Part shown: positions 45,525-55,838 of the stretch, piece by piece
How the letters are laid out: the number at the start of each line of letters is the position of its first letter
Position numbering within the stretch: the stretch's first letter is position 1
NCBI GenBank assembly: GCA_903859155.1
Contig: CAIOLO010000009.1
Location: forward strand, 22,341 to 86,340
Reading direction: 5' to 3'
Source: an uncultured beta proteobacterium
GTDB lineage: Bacteria > Pseudomonadota > Gammaproteobacteria > Burkholderiales > SG8-39
DNA: 64,000 nt
The notes under the pieces: model-generated
The model's input: only the letters and a program-made list of their open reading frames with translations
Told to the model about the DNA's origin: nothing
Database searches by the model: none
Translations under genes and position numbers: made by a program

Positions 45525-45728
45525 ATGAAGACAAAGCAATTCCTGAAATTCCTGAAGGCCTGTGGCGCGGAAATAATCAAGAATCGCGGCAACGGCGGGC
45601 ATTATCTGGTCAAACTGAACGGCAGGCAGACGACAGTGCCGGTGCATGGCGATACTGATTATTCCCAGGAGTTTCTGGATGATATTTGCAAGCAACTCAA
45701 TACCCGTCTGAGGAGTATTCAAAAATGA
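45525..45728 (+). CDS. hicA: HicA-type toxin (mRNA interferase)
   Basis: 67 residues of the YcfA/HicA family (double-stranded RNA-binding-like fold). The helix KQFLKFLKACGAEI is followed by NRGNGGHYLVKLNG, which includes the conserved catalytic His, then TTVPVHGDTDYSQEF. ATG 45525 is chosen over earlier non-ATG codons. It overlaps hicB by four bases (ATGA), a normal order for the pair. Confidence 0.88.
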   Translation: MKTKQFLKFLKACGAEIIKNRGNGGHYLVKLNGRQTTVPVHGDTDYSQEFLDDICKQLNTRLRSIQK

Positions 45729-46180
45729 ACATGTCGTACGCGGTCACCCTCAAGCAATATCAAGGCGGGCAGATCGGCGTGTTTTTTGCCGATGTCCCGG
45801 AAGCGATCTCCGCCGGCAAGAGTGAGGCAGAGGCGTTAGATCGCGCTCAAGACGCCCTGATAGTGGCGCTCTCCGGCTATCTTGATGATGGGCGGCCTTT
45901 GCCTGTGCCGACCAAGCCGAAGCGCGGGCAGCACGTGGTCGTATTGCCGCCGCGCGTGGCGATCAAACTGGCGATTCATGAGGCAATGCGCGAGCGGGGC
46001 GTGACTCAGGCGCAATTAGGTGAACTGCTTGGCATTGACGGTCGTCAGATACGCCGCATTCTCAACCTTGACCATGAATCGAAACTCTCACAGCTTGAGG
46101 CGGCGCTGGCGGCACTGGGGTTGCGGGCATCCGTGAACGTGACCAGGATTTCACCGACAGCCGCGAGCATAACTGCCTAA
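45725..46180 (+). CDS. hicB: HicB-type antitoxin with HTH
   Basis: 151 residues. The N-terminal HicB fold (YAVTLKQYQGGQIGVFFADVPEAISAGKSEAEAL) should neutralise HicA; the C-terminal helix-turn-helix (RGVTQAQLGELLGIDGRQIRRIL) should bind the operator upstream. The start overlaps the hicA stop. It is the longer HicB form with a Cro-type HTH. The frame is intact. Confidence 0.9.
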   Translation: MNMSYAVTLKQYQGGQIGVFFADVPEAISAGKSEAEALDRAQDALIVALSGYLDDGRPLPVPTKPKRGQHVVVLPPRVAIKLAIHEAMRERGVTQAQLGELLGIDGRQIRRILNLDHESKLSQLEAALAALGLRASVNVTRISPTAASITA

Positions 46181-46633
46181 GGTCGGGCATCCGCACCGCG
46201 TTGTTCCGAGTGCCTTTTTGCTGCTTGCTCTCGTTCCTTGCTATTGTTACGCACGCGCTCCCAGATTGATTGACCGGCATGCTGCCCCCCGCCCCCTCCT
46301 GGCCCCTCATTTGCAAGCTGTGAATCGTCGGAGTCCTCTACTGACAGGGTCTACTGCCGCAGGATCCCCCTAGTTGCCGTTTATTCACTGTGTCGTAGTC
46401 AAGGTGGGGATTTAAACAATGCAATTCGGACAGATCCCGATGCAGGAACTTGCCGGAATATGGGTAGCGGTATGGGTAACTCGTCAAGTCAGAAGGCTGA
46501 GACAAGACGAATCAATCACTTATTAGACTTGACTGGCGGAGAAGCTCCATTTCGCGTTGTGGTCAGGCGGGCAAGGTGCTTTGATCACCGTGCCCGCCGC
46601 TTTCCCGGTGTTCCGCGCCGGGACGGTTGAAAT
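46181..46633. other. intergenic region in the mobile zone
   Basis: 453 bases between hicB (plus) and the convergent higA (minus). Nothing recognisable was seen: no coding frame with similarity, no inverted repeat of IS type. It is probably degraded accessory DNA. Confidence 0.4.
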
Positions 46634-46990
46634 CTATGCGGCCAACTTCTCCAGCGGCGTAACCTCGTTCTCGACGATCTTCTGCATCTTCCGGTATGCA
46701 ATCTCAAGGTCATACTGCGCCTGCAGATTGATCCAGAAGGCAGCGTCCACTCCAAAGAGCCGGGCAAGACGCAGCGCGGTATCTCCGGTGATCGCGCGAT
46801 TGCCGCTGCAAATCTCATCTATGCGGCGCTGCTGTACCTTCGTCAGCTTTGCCACCTTGTAGCGGGTGATGCCCATCGGTTCGATGAAATCGCGCATGAG
46901 CACGTCCCCAGGGTGCACTGCCGCCAGTCGCTTGCCGGTGGCGACATCCTTGAAATCCATGTGCTTCAACTCTTCGCGCGCAATAGCCAT
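46634..46990 (-). CDS. higA: HigA-type antitoxin (XRE family)
   Basis: 118 residues. An XRE helix-turn-helix is visible (HPGDVLMRDFIEPMGITRYKVAKLTKVQQRRIDEI), typical of plasmid-maintenance HigA. The adjoining helical tail LARLFGVDAAFWINLQAQYDLE matches the family end. It starts 13 bases after the higB stop on the same strand, so both are one operon in the toxin-first order typical of hig. The frame is intact, unlike the copy at 44.6-44.9 kb. Confidence 0.92.
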   Translation of the reverse strand: MAIAREELKHMDFKDVATGKRLAAVHPGDVLMRDFIEPMGITRYKVAKLTKVQQRRIDEICSGNRAITGDTALRLARLFGVDAAFWINLQAQYDLEIAYRKMQKIVENEVTPLEKLAA

Positions 46991-47003
46991 GATTCAATTT
47001 CTC

Positions 47004-47285
47004 CTAGTGATAGTCCGCAATCTCAACATCCGTCGCGTCGCCCTCGGACCAGTGAAAGCAGATGCGCCACTTGTCATTGATCCGGATACTCCACTGACCG
47101 GCCCGGTTCCCCTTCAATAGTTCCAGGCGATTGCCAGGCGGAACCCGCAGGCTCTCCAGACCAGCCGCCGCGTCGATCTGCTTCAGCTTGCGCCGCGCCG
47201 TATCCTGGATTTCCTTCGGGAGTCGTTTGACCTGTAAGCCCTCGAAGATCGCTGCGGTATGCCTGTCGGCGAATGACTTGATCAT
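47004..47285 (-). CDS. higB: HigB-type toxin (RelE superfamily)
   Basis: 93 residues, full length for the family. The sequence shows MIKSFADRHTAAIFEG, RRKLKQIDAAAGLESLRVPPGNRLELLKG and the C-terminal catalytic strands SIRINDKWRICFHW, then VEIADYH. It is a ribosome-dependent endoribonuclease expected to be blocked by HigA encoded next. Upstream DNA (47286-47320) is AT-rich with 'tatagtattgcg' and may hold the promoter. Confidence 0.92.
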   Translation of the reverse strand: MIKSFADRHTAAIFEGLQVKRLPKEIQDTARRKLKQIDAAAGLESLRVPPGNRLELLKGNRAGQWSIRINDKWRICFHWSEGDATDVEIADYH

Positions 47286-47359
47286 AATTTATAGTATTGC
47301 GTAACAATAGTATTGTCAAGGGGAATTAAAGGCGATTTCCTTCAAACCCCGCTCTACCT

Positions 47360-48195
47360 CTATGTCGCGCCTTTCTTCTGTGCCATCGGGATGACATTCC
47401 CAATTGACGCCGGCGTATTGCAGTATTGGGCCCAGTCTTTCATCAACACCGTGCGCTTCATGAGTAGCTCGCCCAGGCGATAGGCGCGCTCCACATCACT
47501 GCCCACTTTATGCGCCAGCGCCATCTCCACGACCGTTTCTGAGTGGTCTGTGCATTCTGTGGACCAATCCTTGAATGAACTACGGAATCCATGGGTAGTT
47601 GCGCAATCGCCCTTTTTATCTACCCACTTTTTGCCCCCGGCGGCCGTATTCATGTCCTTGATCACTTTCCTGGACGGCGTCAAGCAGCATGGCCGGCCAA
47701 GATGATTGTCGCTGCCCACTTTCCCCATCGTTGCGTCAGATATAGGCTTTTTCTTTCGAGGGTTCGGGAAGATCAGATCAGTACCCTCCACCTGAGGGAG
47801 GGCACGGAGATTTTTTACGGCCTCGTCGGACAGCGGCTTTGTGTGATCGTCTTTCATTTTCATCCTCTCGCCCGGCACCACCCACAATTGCGCGCCGAGG
47901 TCGACTTCTCTCCAAACAGCCTCTCGTACCTCTCCTGATCGCGCCGCGGTGAGAATCGTAAATTCGAGCGCCCTCGGCCCCGTGCCTTGGTGCTTGCGCA
48001 ATTCGGTCATGAACTCGTTCATCAATGGCCAGGGCAGCGCCGGGAAGTGCCGCCGCTTCTTGGAGTTGCGCTTGGCTAGCAGGTGGCTCAGATTGCCTTT
48101 CCATGTCGCCGGGTTTTCTCCTGCCCGAAGGCCTTGCGCCTTCGCCGCGTCGAGGACCTCTTCGATTCGCCCACGGAGCCTGCTGGCGGTCTCCA
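47360..48195 (-). pseudogene. phage-type tyrosine integrase, N-terminally truncated
   Basis: The C-terminal catalytic domain is present: TAARSGEV (first Arg), HGFRSSFKDW (His-x-x-Arg) and LAHKVGSDVERAYRLGELLMKR with the Tyr. The N-terminal DNA-binding domain is missing; the coding part starts at about 48195 (SRLRGRIEEVLDAAKAQG) right where a transposase fragment ends. It is therefore probably not made as a normal integrase, though an in-frame upstream ATG in the junction could still start it. It lies on the 3' side of tRNA-Sec, the usual position for an island integrase. Confidence 0.75.
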
Positions 48196-48456
48196 CCAGA
48201 TGGCGATAGCGGCCATGGCCTGCGACAGCGTCTCGAACCATTGGTCGTTCAGGCATTCATCCCGGAACTTGCCGTTGAAGCTCTCGATGTAGCCGTTCTG
48301 CATTGGCCGCCCTGGTTGGATCAGAATGTGGCGAATCCCATGGGTCTGCGCCCATCCCATGAATGCGCGGCTGGTGAATTCCGGCCCGTTGTCGGTGCGT
48401 ACCACTGTCGGATAGCAGTCAGTTACTTGGAGCGCACGCAATAAGCAGACAATCAA
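48195..48456 (-). pseudogene. IS3-family transposase (OrfB) fragment
   Basis: Part of the DDE catalytic domain is present: VVRTDNGPEFTSRAFMGWAQ contains the second Asp, and QNGYIESFNGKFRDECLN contains the Glu. It ends near ETLSQAMAAIAIWW, then runs into the integrase remnant. Both gene ends are missing, so this is a remnant created by recombination. No terminal inverted repeats were seen. Confidence 0.75.
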
Positions 48457-48788
48457 CTAGATAGCTTTAGCTACCCCGGCTTTTGTATCGCGCAAGGCGA
48501 TACCTGTGTCTCTTACCACCATCGCAGTAACACGGGGCTTACAAATTCAATAAACGGTAGCACAAATCCACAGGCAGGCCCGCTGCTGGTTTCGCTAGTC
48601 TGATCTTTGGCTTGAACGCGGAAGGCTGCAAAGCCGGCAGAAGGGGCGCCACGGCCCGAACGCCGGCCCGTTGGTGCTCGGGCACCGGCTACCTCACAGC
48701 CCCGCTTCGGCGGGCTTTTTGTTGCCTAGTGCCTGCAATCGGTTACCCCGGGTAAATTTGCTTACACCACCGCTTACATGGACGCTTT
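48457..48788. other. intergenic region between IS3 fragment and tRNA-Sec
   Basis: 332 bases. A hairpin with 7-bp arms (gtatcgc / gcgatac, loop gcaag) sits at 48485-48503, and a terminator-like stem with T run at about 48698-48721. No coding sequence is recognised. If an integrated island begins at the tRNA, this is its first segment. Confidence 0.4.
48698..48721 (+). terminator. candidate rho-independent terminator
   Basis: The stem cccgc-ttcg-gcggg is followed by ctttttg on the plus strand. The stem is short but GC-rich with a stable TTCG loop. No plus-strand gene lies directly upstream, so its user is unclear. Confidence 0.4.
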
Positions 48789-48881
48789 TGGCGGAAGAGG
48801 TTGGAGTCGAACCATAGGGAACGCAAGCGCCCCCTCAGCGGATTTGAAGTCCGTGCGCCCCACCGGGAACGTGACCCTTCC
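48789..48881 (-). tRNA. selC: tRNA-Sec (anticodon UCA), 3' end imperfect
   Basis: On the minus strand the sequence starts GGAAGGGT and ends CTTCCGCCA (93 nt with encoded CCA). The anticodon loop CTTCAAA holds UCA, which reads UGA. The long D-arm (CCCGGTGGGG), the extra-long variable arm (GGGGGCGC paired with GCGTTCCC, two G-U) and TTCGACT in the T-loop are the tRNA-Sec marks. The acceptor and T stems do not pair cleanly: the 3' strand is one base short of 13 and has several mismatches. selA lies 2.5 kb upstream on the same strand. Confidence 0.88.
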
Positions 48882-48994
48882 ACCGCCAATGCTATCAGGG
48901 TGTTGCGTCCCGGGGAAGCCGCTAGCGCACCGGCGTGCCCGGGAAAACGCAGCGCCTGAGGCGACGCTGCGAATCTCGGTCGCTGGAATAGAGG

Positions 48995-49342
48995 CTACTG
49001 ATTGAGCAAAGGAATGCTCTTGTAGTCCGCCGGTTTCGGGATCGACGCCAGATAGGCCTGGATGTCGGCGATATCCGCGTCGGACAGCACCGGCTCCATG
49101 TACGGCGGCATCGCACCGTTCGTATGGCGCAGGAACGGCACCAGTGCTACTAGTGGCATCGGTTCCGGCGCGAGCTTCGGGCCGGCGCCACCGCCCTGGC
49201 CGAGGTAGCCGTGACACTGCCAGCAACCGTACTTTGCGTAGGCGGTCTTTCCTTTTTGCGCGTCAGCGGCGAATGCCGAGCCCTGGGTTACGAAGAAGCC
49301 GGCAGCGAGCGCGGCCGTTGTGAGCAGATTCGAAACTCTCAT
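48995..49342 (-). CDS. small c-type cytochrome
   Basis: 115 residues with a signal peptide (about 1-25, FFVTQGSAFAA) and one heme-binding CWQCH near residue 40. A Met for the sixth ligand may be in NGAMPPYM. The short C-terminal helix VLSDADIADIQAYLASI is typical of class I cytochrome c. GGGAGG stands upstream of ATG 49342. It begins 13 bases after the exported TPP enzyme gene, so the two proteins should be made together and both act in the periplasm, making it a likely electron acceptor (inference). Confidence 0.9.
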   Translation of the reverse strand: MRVSNLLTTAALAAGFFVTQGSAFAADAQKGKTAYAKYGCWQCHGYLGQGGGAGPKLAPEPMPLVALVPFLRHTNGAMPPYMEPVLSDADIADIQAYLASIPKPADYKSIPLLNQ

Positions 49343-49355
49343 GATCATTCCTCCC

Positions 49356-51323
49356 TTAGCGAGGTTGAGTCCAGACGTTGAGCAGGGCGGGCTGGCCGGA
49401 CTTGACCGCCGCGACGGCTTCGCGAAGCGCGGGCGCGAGCTGCCTGGGGTCCTTGATCGGCCCCTTCGCCCACCATCCCATCGATTCCGCGAGCTTCTCG
49501 TACTGGACATCGGGATTCATGATGCCGCAGCCCACCGGGGCCGTGTCTTGTCCGAGGTTCACCACGCGGTTGCGGAAGTTCGCGGTTCGCTGGAGGTGCA
49601 TCAGTTCCTGGTGCCAGCCGCGGTTGTTGTGCACGAGCATCAGCAGCGGAATCTTGTGTTTCGCCGCCGTCCACAGCACACCCGGCGCGTACATGAGATC
49701 GCCGTCGCCGACGAAGGCGACCGTAAACCGGCCCAGGTCGCGATTGGCAAGTGCTGCCCCGACTGCCCCCTGCGGGCCGTAGCCCTGCCCGGCGCCGCCC
49801 GAGCCGCCGATGTGGTGGTAATACTTTTCCATCGGCCACAGGCGCAGCGGCCAGTTGCTGATGCCGTTCGGGGCGTTGGCGACGCACCAGTCGAGGTCCT
49901 TAATCGCGCCATAGGTTTCCATGACCATGCGCGCGGTGCTGATGGGGCTCGCGTCCCAACCGAGCGCCGCCGCCTCGCGGGTACGCGCCAGCGCCTGGGC
50001 ATACGACTGCTTCGCGGCCTCGGCGCGCTTGGCGATGGCGGCTTTGCCGGCATTGGGTATGGCCGCCTTCACCGCCTCGATCAGCGCGGGAAGCGTCGCC
50101 TCGGCATCGCCTGCAATCGAGACGTCAACCTCCTGGAAGCGCTGGAAGTCCTGGTAATTCGACTTGCTGATCAGCTCCATGGAGCTGATGCTGATCAGCT
50201 TTGTCCCCTGCTTGGTTCTGGGACCATTGGTGGTGCCGATGCCGTTGACGCCGTTGTCGGTGAAGCTGTTCACGGTGTTCCAGAAATCGGAGAGTTCCAT
50301 GCCGATGATCACATCGGCATTGGCGACGACGCCCGGCGCACTGCTGAGGTAGTGCGTCTTGGGGAAGTTCATCCGGCCGTTCTGATCGACGACACGGGCC
50401 TGCAGCGCCTCGGCGAGCTGGACGAGGAGATTCATCCCGTTGGGAGTGCGTGCAGCCCGATCCACCACGATCACGGGGTTCTGCGCCTGTGCCAGCAGCC
50501 GCGCGGCTTCCTTCACCGCGCCGGTGTCGCCCTGGGGCGGCGCGGTCGGCACATACTTGGGGATGTAGAGCTTCTCGCCGTGGCTGCGGATCGGCTCCTG
50601 CTGCAGCCCGGCGTCGAGCGAAATCGCGACCGGTCCGTAGGGTGGCGTCATGGCTATCTTGTAGGCGCGCACCATGGACTGGGCGTAATGCTGCAGCGAC
50701 ACCGGCATGTCGTCCCACTTGGTGTAGTCGCGCACGATCGCGTTGATGTCCTGCGCGGCGTGATAGGTCGGCACGCCGGGCGGGCGGTGCGCGGCATCCA
50801 TGTCGTTGCCACCCACGATGATAAGCGGCACCCGGTCGCACCAGGCGTTGTAGATCGCCATGGTGGCGTGTTGCAGGCCCACCGTGCCGTGACACAGGGA
50901 CAACAGCGGCTTGCCGGTGATCTTGTAGTAGCCGTGGGCGATCCCGATCGCCGATTCCTCGTGCATGCAACTGATGAACTCGGGCATCTTGTTGCCGCCG
51001 TAATCGATCAGCGACTCGTGGATGCCGCGAAAGCTCGAGGCGCAGTTGGAGGGCATGTACTTGATGTCGAGCGTCTTGATGACATCGACCATGAAATCCG
51101 AACCGGCGGTGCCCCCTATGCGCCCCATGTCCTGGGGCGGATGCGTTTCGGCGGCCATGCTTTTTGCCGATGGCGGCAGCGCCGAGGGCGTGCGCGGCTG
51201 CGGTTTGGCCGCTTCCGCGGCGTTGGCCGCGGGCGGTGTCATTGCACTCGCAGCCCCCGCTGCGATGGCTCCGGCTAAGAACTGCCGGCGACCGACTTTC
51301 GGATTCGAATCCTTGCGTGCCAT
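49356..51323 (-). CDS. Tat-exported thiamine pyrophosphate-dependent enzyme
   Basis: 655 residues. The N-terminus carries a twin-arginine signal (GRRQFLAGAIAAGAAS), so the folded protein, probably with its cofactors, should go to the periplasm. The rest is the acetolactate synthase-type TPP fold: the PYR domain has the Glu region (CMHEESAIGIAHGYY), a middle domain follows (NPVIVVDRAAR), and the PP domain has GDGDLMYAPGVL then HNNRGW. GGAGGGG precedes ATG 51323. The next gene is a cytochrome c, which suggests an oxidase-like reaction with electron transfer. Substrate unknown. It stands 93 bases after selA on the same strand. Confidence 0.9.
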   Translation of the reverse strand: MARKDSNPKVGRRQFLAGAIAAGAASAMTPPAANAAEAAKPQPRTPSALPPSAKSMAAETHPPQDMGRIGGTAGSDFMVDVIKTLDIKYMPSNCASSFRGIHESLIDYGGNKMPEFISCMHEESAIGIAHGYYKITGKPLLSLCHGTVGLQHATMAIYNAWCDRVPLIIVGGNDMDAAHRPPGVPTYHAAQDINAIVRDYTKWDDMPVSLQHYAQSMVRAYKIAMTPPYGPVAISLDAGLQQEPIRSHGEKLYIPKYVPTAPPQGDTGAVKEAARLLAQAQNPVIVVDRAARTPNGMNLLVQLAEALQARVVDQNGRMNFPKTHYLSSAPGVVANADVIIGMELSDFWNTVNSFTDNGVNGIGTTNGPRTKQGTKLISISSMELISKSNYQDFQRFQEVDVSIAGDAEATLPALIEAVKAAIPNAGKAAIAKRAEAAKQSYAQALARTREAAALGWDASPISTARMVMETYGAIKDLDWCVANAPNGISNWPLRLWPMEKYYHHIGGSGGAGQGYGPQGAVGAALANRDLGRFTVAFVGDGDLMYAPGVLWTAAKHKIPLLMLVHNNRGWHQELMHLQRTANFRNRVVNLGQDTAPVGCGIMNPDVQYEKLAESMGWWAKGPIKDPRQLAPALREAVAAVKSGQPALLNVWTQPR

Positions 51324-51416
51324 GGTTTTCCCCTCCAGGAGTTGGGTAGTTGCAGTCGACTATTCGCCCCTACGGTCAGGCGACGGAAGATACTAGTCCC
51401 AATCAGGAAAACCGGC

Positions 51417-52840
<1,424 letters not shown>

Positions 52841-52844
<4 letters not shown>

Positions 52845-53815
52845 TCGGGCTCGATCTTGGCCAGCTTCAACAGACGGCCCCATTTTTCCAGCTCGCGCGC
52901 CTGCAACTGGGCGAGAAACTGCGCATTGCCCGGGAACGGTTCGGTGCCGATACTGGCCAGGGTTTTGCGGGTTTCGTCCTCGGTGAGAAGCGGCGCAAAC
53001 AATGACTGCAGGCGGGCAACCAGCGCCGCGGGGGCATTGGCCGGAAGATACAGGCCGAACCAGCCCGACAGGTCGTAGCCGGGGATGCCCGCCTCCTCCA
53101 TCGTCGGCAATTCCGGAATCAGCGACGAACGCTGCGAGGGCGTCACCGCCAGTCCCTTGAGCGTTCCGGCGGCCACCTGGCGCAGCACATTGGCCGAATC
53201 CTGAATCAGGAAATCGAGCTCGCCGCTGATGAGGGCCGGGATCGATTGTTGCGGCACTTTGTAGGAGATGGCCTGGGTCTGCAGGCCGGCGACGCTCTTG
53301 TAGAGTTCCGAGGCAATCAGCGCAAAACTGCCGGCATAACCGTAATTGCCGCTCGCACCCTTTTTCTTCAGGTAGGCGGTCAACTCGGCCACGGAATTCA
53401 CCGGGTTCTTCGCGTTGACCACCAGGATGAAGGGCAGACGGTAGAGCGTGCCCACCGGCGTGAAATCCCTGACCGGATCGAACGGCAGCTTCTTGAACAG
53501 GTGCGGGTTCGATGCCATGGTGGCGTTGCCCGAGGCGATGAACAGCGTATAGCCGTCGGGCTTGGCACGCGCCACCATTTCGGCGGCGATATTGGTCAGC
53601 GCGCCGGGGCGATTCTCCAGCACAAAGGGCTGGCCGGTCAGCACCGTGAGGCGCCGCGCAAAATAGCGCGCCGGAATGTCGACGGCTCCGCCGGGTGCAT
53701 AACCGATGACGATGTTGACCGGACGGACCGGATAGTCCTGTGCGAGCACCGCAACCGGGACGGCGGCGCCCAGGGCAACGACAAGCATGGCGACTGGCAG
53801 CGGTTTGGTTGGCAT
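52841..53815 (-). CDS. Bug/TctC-family substrate-binding protein
   Basis: 324 residues with a signal peptide (cleavage near AVLAQ), then YPVRPVNIVIGYAPGGAVD, VLENRPGALTNIAAEMVARA and DGYTLF. It lies 48 bases after the selenoprotein gene and overlaps selA by four bases, so all three are probably one transcript. That context is unusual for this family and suggests its ligand is linked to the selenoprotein's substrate (inference). Confidence 0.93.
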
Positions 53816-53863
53816 GGCTTCACCTCGTACCTCACGCCAGCGGCGTGCATGCGCTCAATCTTA

Positions 53864-55612
53864 TCAGGCGGCGGGCAGCGGCCCCAGATCCTCCCCGGCC
53901 TTTTCCAGCAGCGCCTGCCAGCCCCCGGGCAATGCAATCTCCCGCGACGCCGGTCCTCCGGTGCCGCCGTGCACCTGCAGCCAGTAGGAGTGCCCCGACT
54001 GCTCGCCGCCGGCCACCACGATCATGATGTTCGCGGGAGCGGGCGTCACCGGCATCGGAAACTGCACCTGATCCTTGACATAGAGGCCGTGGCGGGCGCC
54101 GAAGTGATCGAGCATCTTCTCCAGCCATGCGCTGCGCGGCAGCTTTGAATTCTCCCAGAGGTATTGCCGTATCTTTGCCTTGCTCCATCCCAGCCTGGCA
54201 AAACCCTGCGCGGTGCCGCGCGCGATCAGCACGATCCCCGGCGCACCGTGCGGATTGAAGGTATCGGCGAAGTAGCCGCCAAAGGGCACGCGCATGCATC
54301 CGGCAAAGTTGAACAAGGTGTGCTGCGCGTCTTTCTCCTCCAGCGCCGCCCCCTCCCAGACCTCGGTGCCGCCCGAGGTGGCAAGCACCGTCACGGTGTT
54401 GCTGCCGCGCGCAAACCCGCGCTCGGTATTCTGCGGCGCCCAGTCCGCAGGCAGCCCCGCTTCGTCCTCGGCGAACACCAGGCCCGTATAGCGCGCGGGA
54501 CCGCCGTGTATTGCCATGGTGCCGGTGCCCGGAATGGCGCCGCCGACGTTCATCAGCAGCAGCCGCAAGGCCCGCCCGATGGCCGCACCGGCCGGATACA
54601 CCGAACTCGGTCCCAGGCAGCCGTAGCCGGAATTGATGCGTAGCTGCCGCGCGACGGGACCATTCACAATCACCGCCGGGTGCGCATTGCCGGTGGTCGA
54701 CTGCATGTGCTGGTGATACACGCGCGGGTCGAGGATGGCCTCGACCGCCGCGATCAGAACCGGCAGATATTCGGGCCGGCAACCCGCCATCGCGGCCGCC
54801 ACCGCGACACTCCCGACAGTGGCAAATCCGCCCTTGGGCAGCAGTTTGCCCAGCAAGCGCTCGCGCGGCAGATCCGTACCGCGCAGCAATGCGGCCACGC
54901 GCTCTTCGGTGGGCGGCAGCAATGGCAGGCCGTCGCTCCACAGATTCCTGAGGAAAAGGTGATTCAGGTTTTCGAGCGCATCGGCATAATCCTTGCCGCT
55001 GACTTCAAGGCGCGGCGGTTGCAGCACGGTCTTGCGCGTGCTTTTGGGCGCCCAGCGTGTCAGCGCGTCGATCACCGCATCGATATTGTCCGCCAGCGGC
55101 GAGAGGTCCGCGCCCGGCAGGAACATTGTCATCGGATAGGAGAACTTCGCGGCCTCGCCGGAGAATCCCAGCCCGGCAAAAGCGTTATCGACCACCGACG
55201 CGAATCCCTGGCGCGTGATCACAAATGAAGGTATCCCGCGCTTCTCGGCTCTGGCTGCGGCCCGACCGGCCGCGGTGGCACAACTGCCTCAGGCGGCGTT
55301 GCCGGTGATCACCGCCTCGCAACCGCGCTCGAGCAAGAGATCAATAACGCCGTCGTGGTCGATGTTCTCGGTGCCGCGCGGAAACTCGGTATAGGGGATG
55401 ATCTTCAGGTCGGGAAAACGCTGCTGCAATTGCGCGCGCACCGCCGGCAGCGTCGCCTGATCCTCCCAGGAACCGTTGCCCAATTCTCCGATGGTTTTTC
55501 CGTGCAAGGATTCCAGCCGCTTGGCGTGCTGTTGCGCCACCTCGACGGCACCCATGGGGTTATGCACCTGCAGGATGAACCTGCCTTTTTCCTCGCCTCG
55601 CGCACCGCTCAT
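53864..55612 (-). CDS. UGSC-motif selenoprotein, fused long form (Sec codon UGA at 55289-55291)
   Basis: The frame reads through an in-frame UGA to give 582 residues with Sec at position 108: ...EAVITGNAA-U-GSCATAAGR. The frame stays open on both sides, 107 codons before and 474 after the UGA. U-G-S-C is the hallmark of the UGSC (seleno)protein family, whose non-selenium members have C-G-S-C. The N-terminal 180 or so residues are the UGSC-like part; the C-terminal domain (WSDGLPLLPPTEERV, VNGPVARQLRINSG) has no function I can name. ATG 55612 has AAGGGGAG at ideal distance; an upstream ATG at 55636 is less well placed. selA and tRNA-Sec lie downstream on the same strand. Confidence 0.9.
55257..55291 (-). 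promoter_or_regulatory. candidate bacterial SECIS element with its UGA
   Basis: On the minus strand the UGA is at 55291-55289. After 21 further bases, a 5-nt apical loop GGTCG (55267-55263) is held by a perfect 6-bp GCGGCC/GGCCGC stem (55273-55268 with 55262-55257). Bacterial SECIS elements sit at this distance, and the loop shows the GGUC seen in the E. coli fdhF element. The lower stem was not worked out. Confidence 0.7.
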
Positions 55613-55838
55613 GAATTTCTCCCCTTCCGACTGCATTGAAGTCCGCCATTGCGGAACTATATTATCCCGCTCAGGCCAACGCTCATCACCGGATGAGCCC
55701 GGGATCGGGAATATTCTTTGGACGAAAGGAATTGAAACAATTGTCGGTGCCGCGCGATCGCATCGAAAATCGCATTTATCTAATCCGCGCTCACAAGGTT
55801 CTGCTGAATGCCGATCTTGCGACGCCGCAATGCTTTCT

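Noticed and set aside
48485..48503. 7-bp hairpin gtatcgc/gcgatac near tRNA-Sec
   Set aside because: Short and without a T run or a matching partner elsewhere; it may be chance or an old IS edge. Kept only as a note.
53864..55222. A separate 452-residue protein starting at ATG 55222
   Set aside because: The upstream frame ending at the UGA fits directly and gives U-G-S-C; the ATG has no special signal. Selenocysteine read-through explains both parts.
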